From JAUZQZ01 sp964492105 (GTDB lineage: Bacteria; Pseudomonadota; Zetaproteobacteria; Mariprofundales; Mariprofundaceae), in NCBI GenBank assembly GCA_964492105.1, contig CAZBJB010000038.1, positions 1 to 13,971 on the forward strand: a DNA stretch of 13,971 nucleotides, given 5' to 3'. The notes below the pieces were generated by a model. It did not search any database, was not told the DNA's origin, and saw nothing but the letters and a program-made list of their open reading frames with translations. Positions within the stretch are counted from its first letter, which is position 1. Each line of letters begins with the position of its first letter. This document shows positions 13,394 through 13,971 of the stretch, piece by piece. The position numbers and the translations under genes were made by a program.

Positions 13394-13971
13394 ATGGGCA
13401 TGGCAACATCCCAAACAGAGCTGACTGCGGTTTCTCTTGTGGTGGGCCGCGACTACCCGCGAACATACCGTGAATTTGTAAGCATGTTTCCAGACAGCAA
13501 GACATGTGCGAGATACTTGGAACATCTGCGTTGGCCAGATGGATTTATCTGCCCCTCTTGTGATACAAGGAACAAGAGTGGTATCAAACACATAATCGAT
13601 TGGTGTGCCCAGTCTGTCGTCATCAGGCTACAATTACAGCCGGGACAATTGTTGAGAAAACGCGCACTCCACTGACTACATGGTTTGAAGCCGCATGGCA
13701 TTTAACCACCGCGAGAAACGGCATGTCTGCAACGACATTGCAACGTACGCCTGGAACAAGCTATCGGACTGCCTGGATGATGCTACAGTGCTACCGGGTA
13801 GCCATGGTTCGTATGAAACGAAAACCATTGATTGGCCATGTGGAAGTGGATGAAACGTTTGTCGGAGGCTTTGAACATGGTGGGAAACGCGGTCGTGGCG
13901 CAGACAAATGTATCGTAGTCATTGCTGTGGAGGTCAAGGATACGAAAGGTTTTGGGAGGGTGCGTATGCGG
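13394..13971 (+). pseudogene. IS1595-family transposase, frameshifted and cut by the window end
   Basis: The first frame (13394 to about 13578) gives a typical IS1595 N-terminus: DYPRTYREFVSMFPDSKTCARYLEHLRWPDGFICPSC, the first half of the zinc ribbon. The family sequence then continues in another frame from about 13579: WYQTHNRLVCPVCRHQ (second zinc-ribbon half), TITAGTIVEKTRTPLTTWF, EAAWHLTTARNGMS, TSYRTAWMMLQ and VEVDETFVGGFEHGGKRGRG, with the first catalytic Asp of the DDE triad. The switch falls within or next to AACAAGAGTGG (13571-13581), consistent with one base lost or two gained. No slippery run typical of programmed frameshifting is present, so this looks like a disabling mutation or a sequencing error. 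The rest of the gene is outside the window. Confidence 0.85.

Overview
The window is 13,971 bases of bacterial chromosome carrying housekeeping genes, interspersed with short mobile-element debris. Protein sequences look proteobacterial: a two-subunit glycyl-tRNA synthetase, a System II (ResB/CcsA) cytochrome c assembly pair as in beta-, zeta- and acidithiobacillus-type lineages, an ATP-grasp PurD, Ffh and HemC. I cannot place the organism more narrowly. A close match to the PhoB box consensus near the right end also fits a proteobacterium.

Layout from left to right. (1) 1-446 is the 3' part of an IS3-family transposase gene that has lost the block holding its second catalytic Asp, followed by about 430 bases of IS tail and purD leader. 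(2) purD (877-2148) and purE (2545-3009) are purine biosynthesis genes separated by two back-to-back foldback elements. (3) A divergent TsaC/YrdC-like gene (3134-3676) is followed by a 161-bp inverted-repeat element. (4) resB-ccsA (3901-6821) is a 4-base-overlapping operon for haem delivery and cytochrome c assembly. (5) 6822-7127 holds a solitary transposon-like end and a second copy of the element that lies behind purD. (6) glyQ-glyS (10090-7128, minus strand) encode glycyl-tRNA synthetase. (7) 10091-10476, between the divergent glyQ and ffh, holds a degraded relative of the element at 3677-3837. (8) ffh-hemC (10477-12833) encode the signal recognition particle GTPase and porphobilinogen deaminase. 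(9) 12834-13358 is a gene-free stretch with a Pho-box-like promoter and a strong terminator about 65 nt beyond its predicted start. (10) 13359 to the end is the start of an IS1595-family element with a frameshifted transposase.

The main non-coding theme is small non-autonomous elements placed exactly at gene ends. Family A (161 bp, two copies, 4-bp target duplications AATA and ATAG) and family B (161 bp at 3677-3837, target duplication CTAG) were inserted in the stop codons of purD and the tsaC-like gene, and each stop codon was kept. A third, unrelated 162-bp near-complete palindrome lies directly behind the purD copy of family A. The most intriguing regulatory candidate is the Pho-box/-10/terminator unit at 12928-13033, which could express a very short phosphate-starvation RNA. 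No CRISPR array, rRNA, tRNA or defence system was seen.
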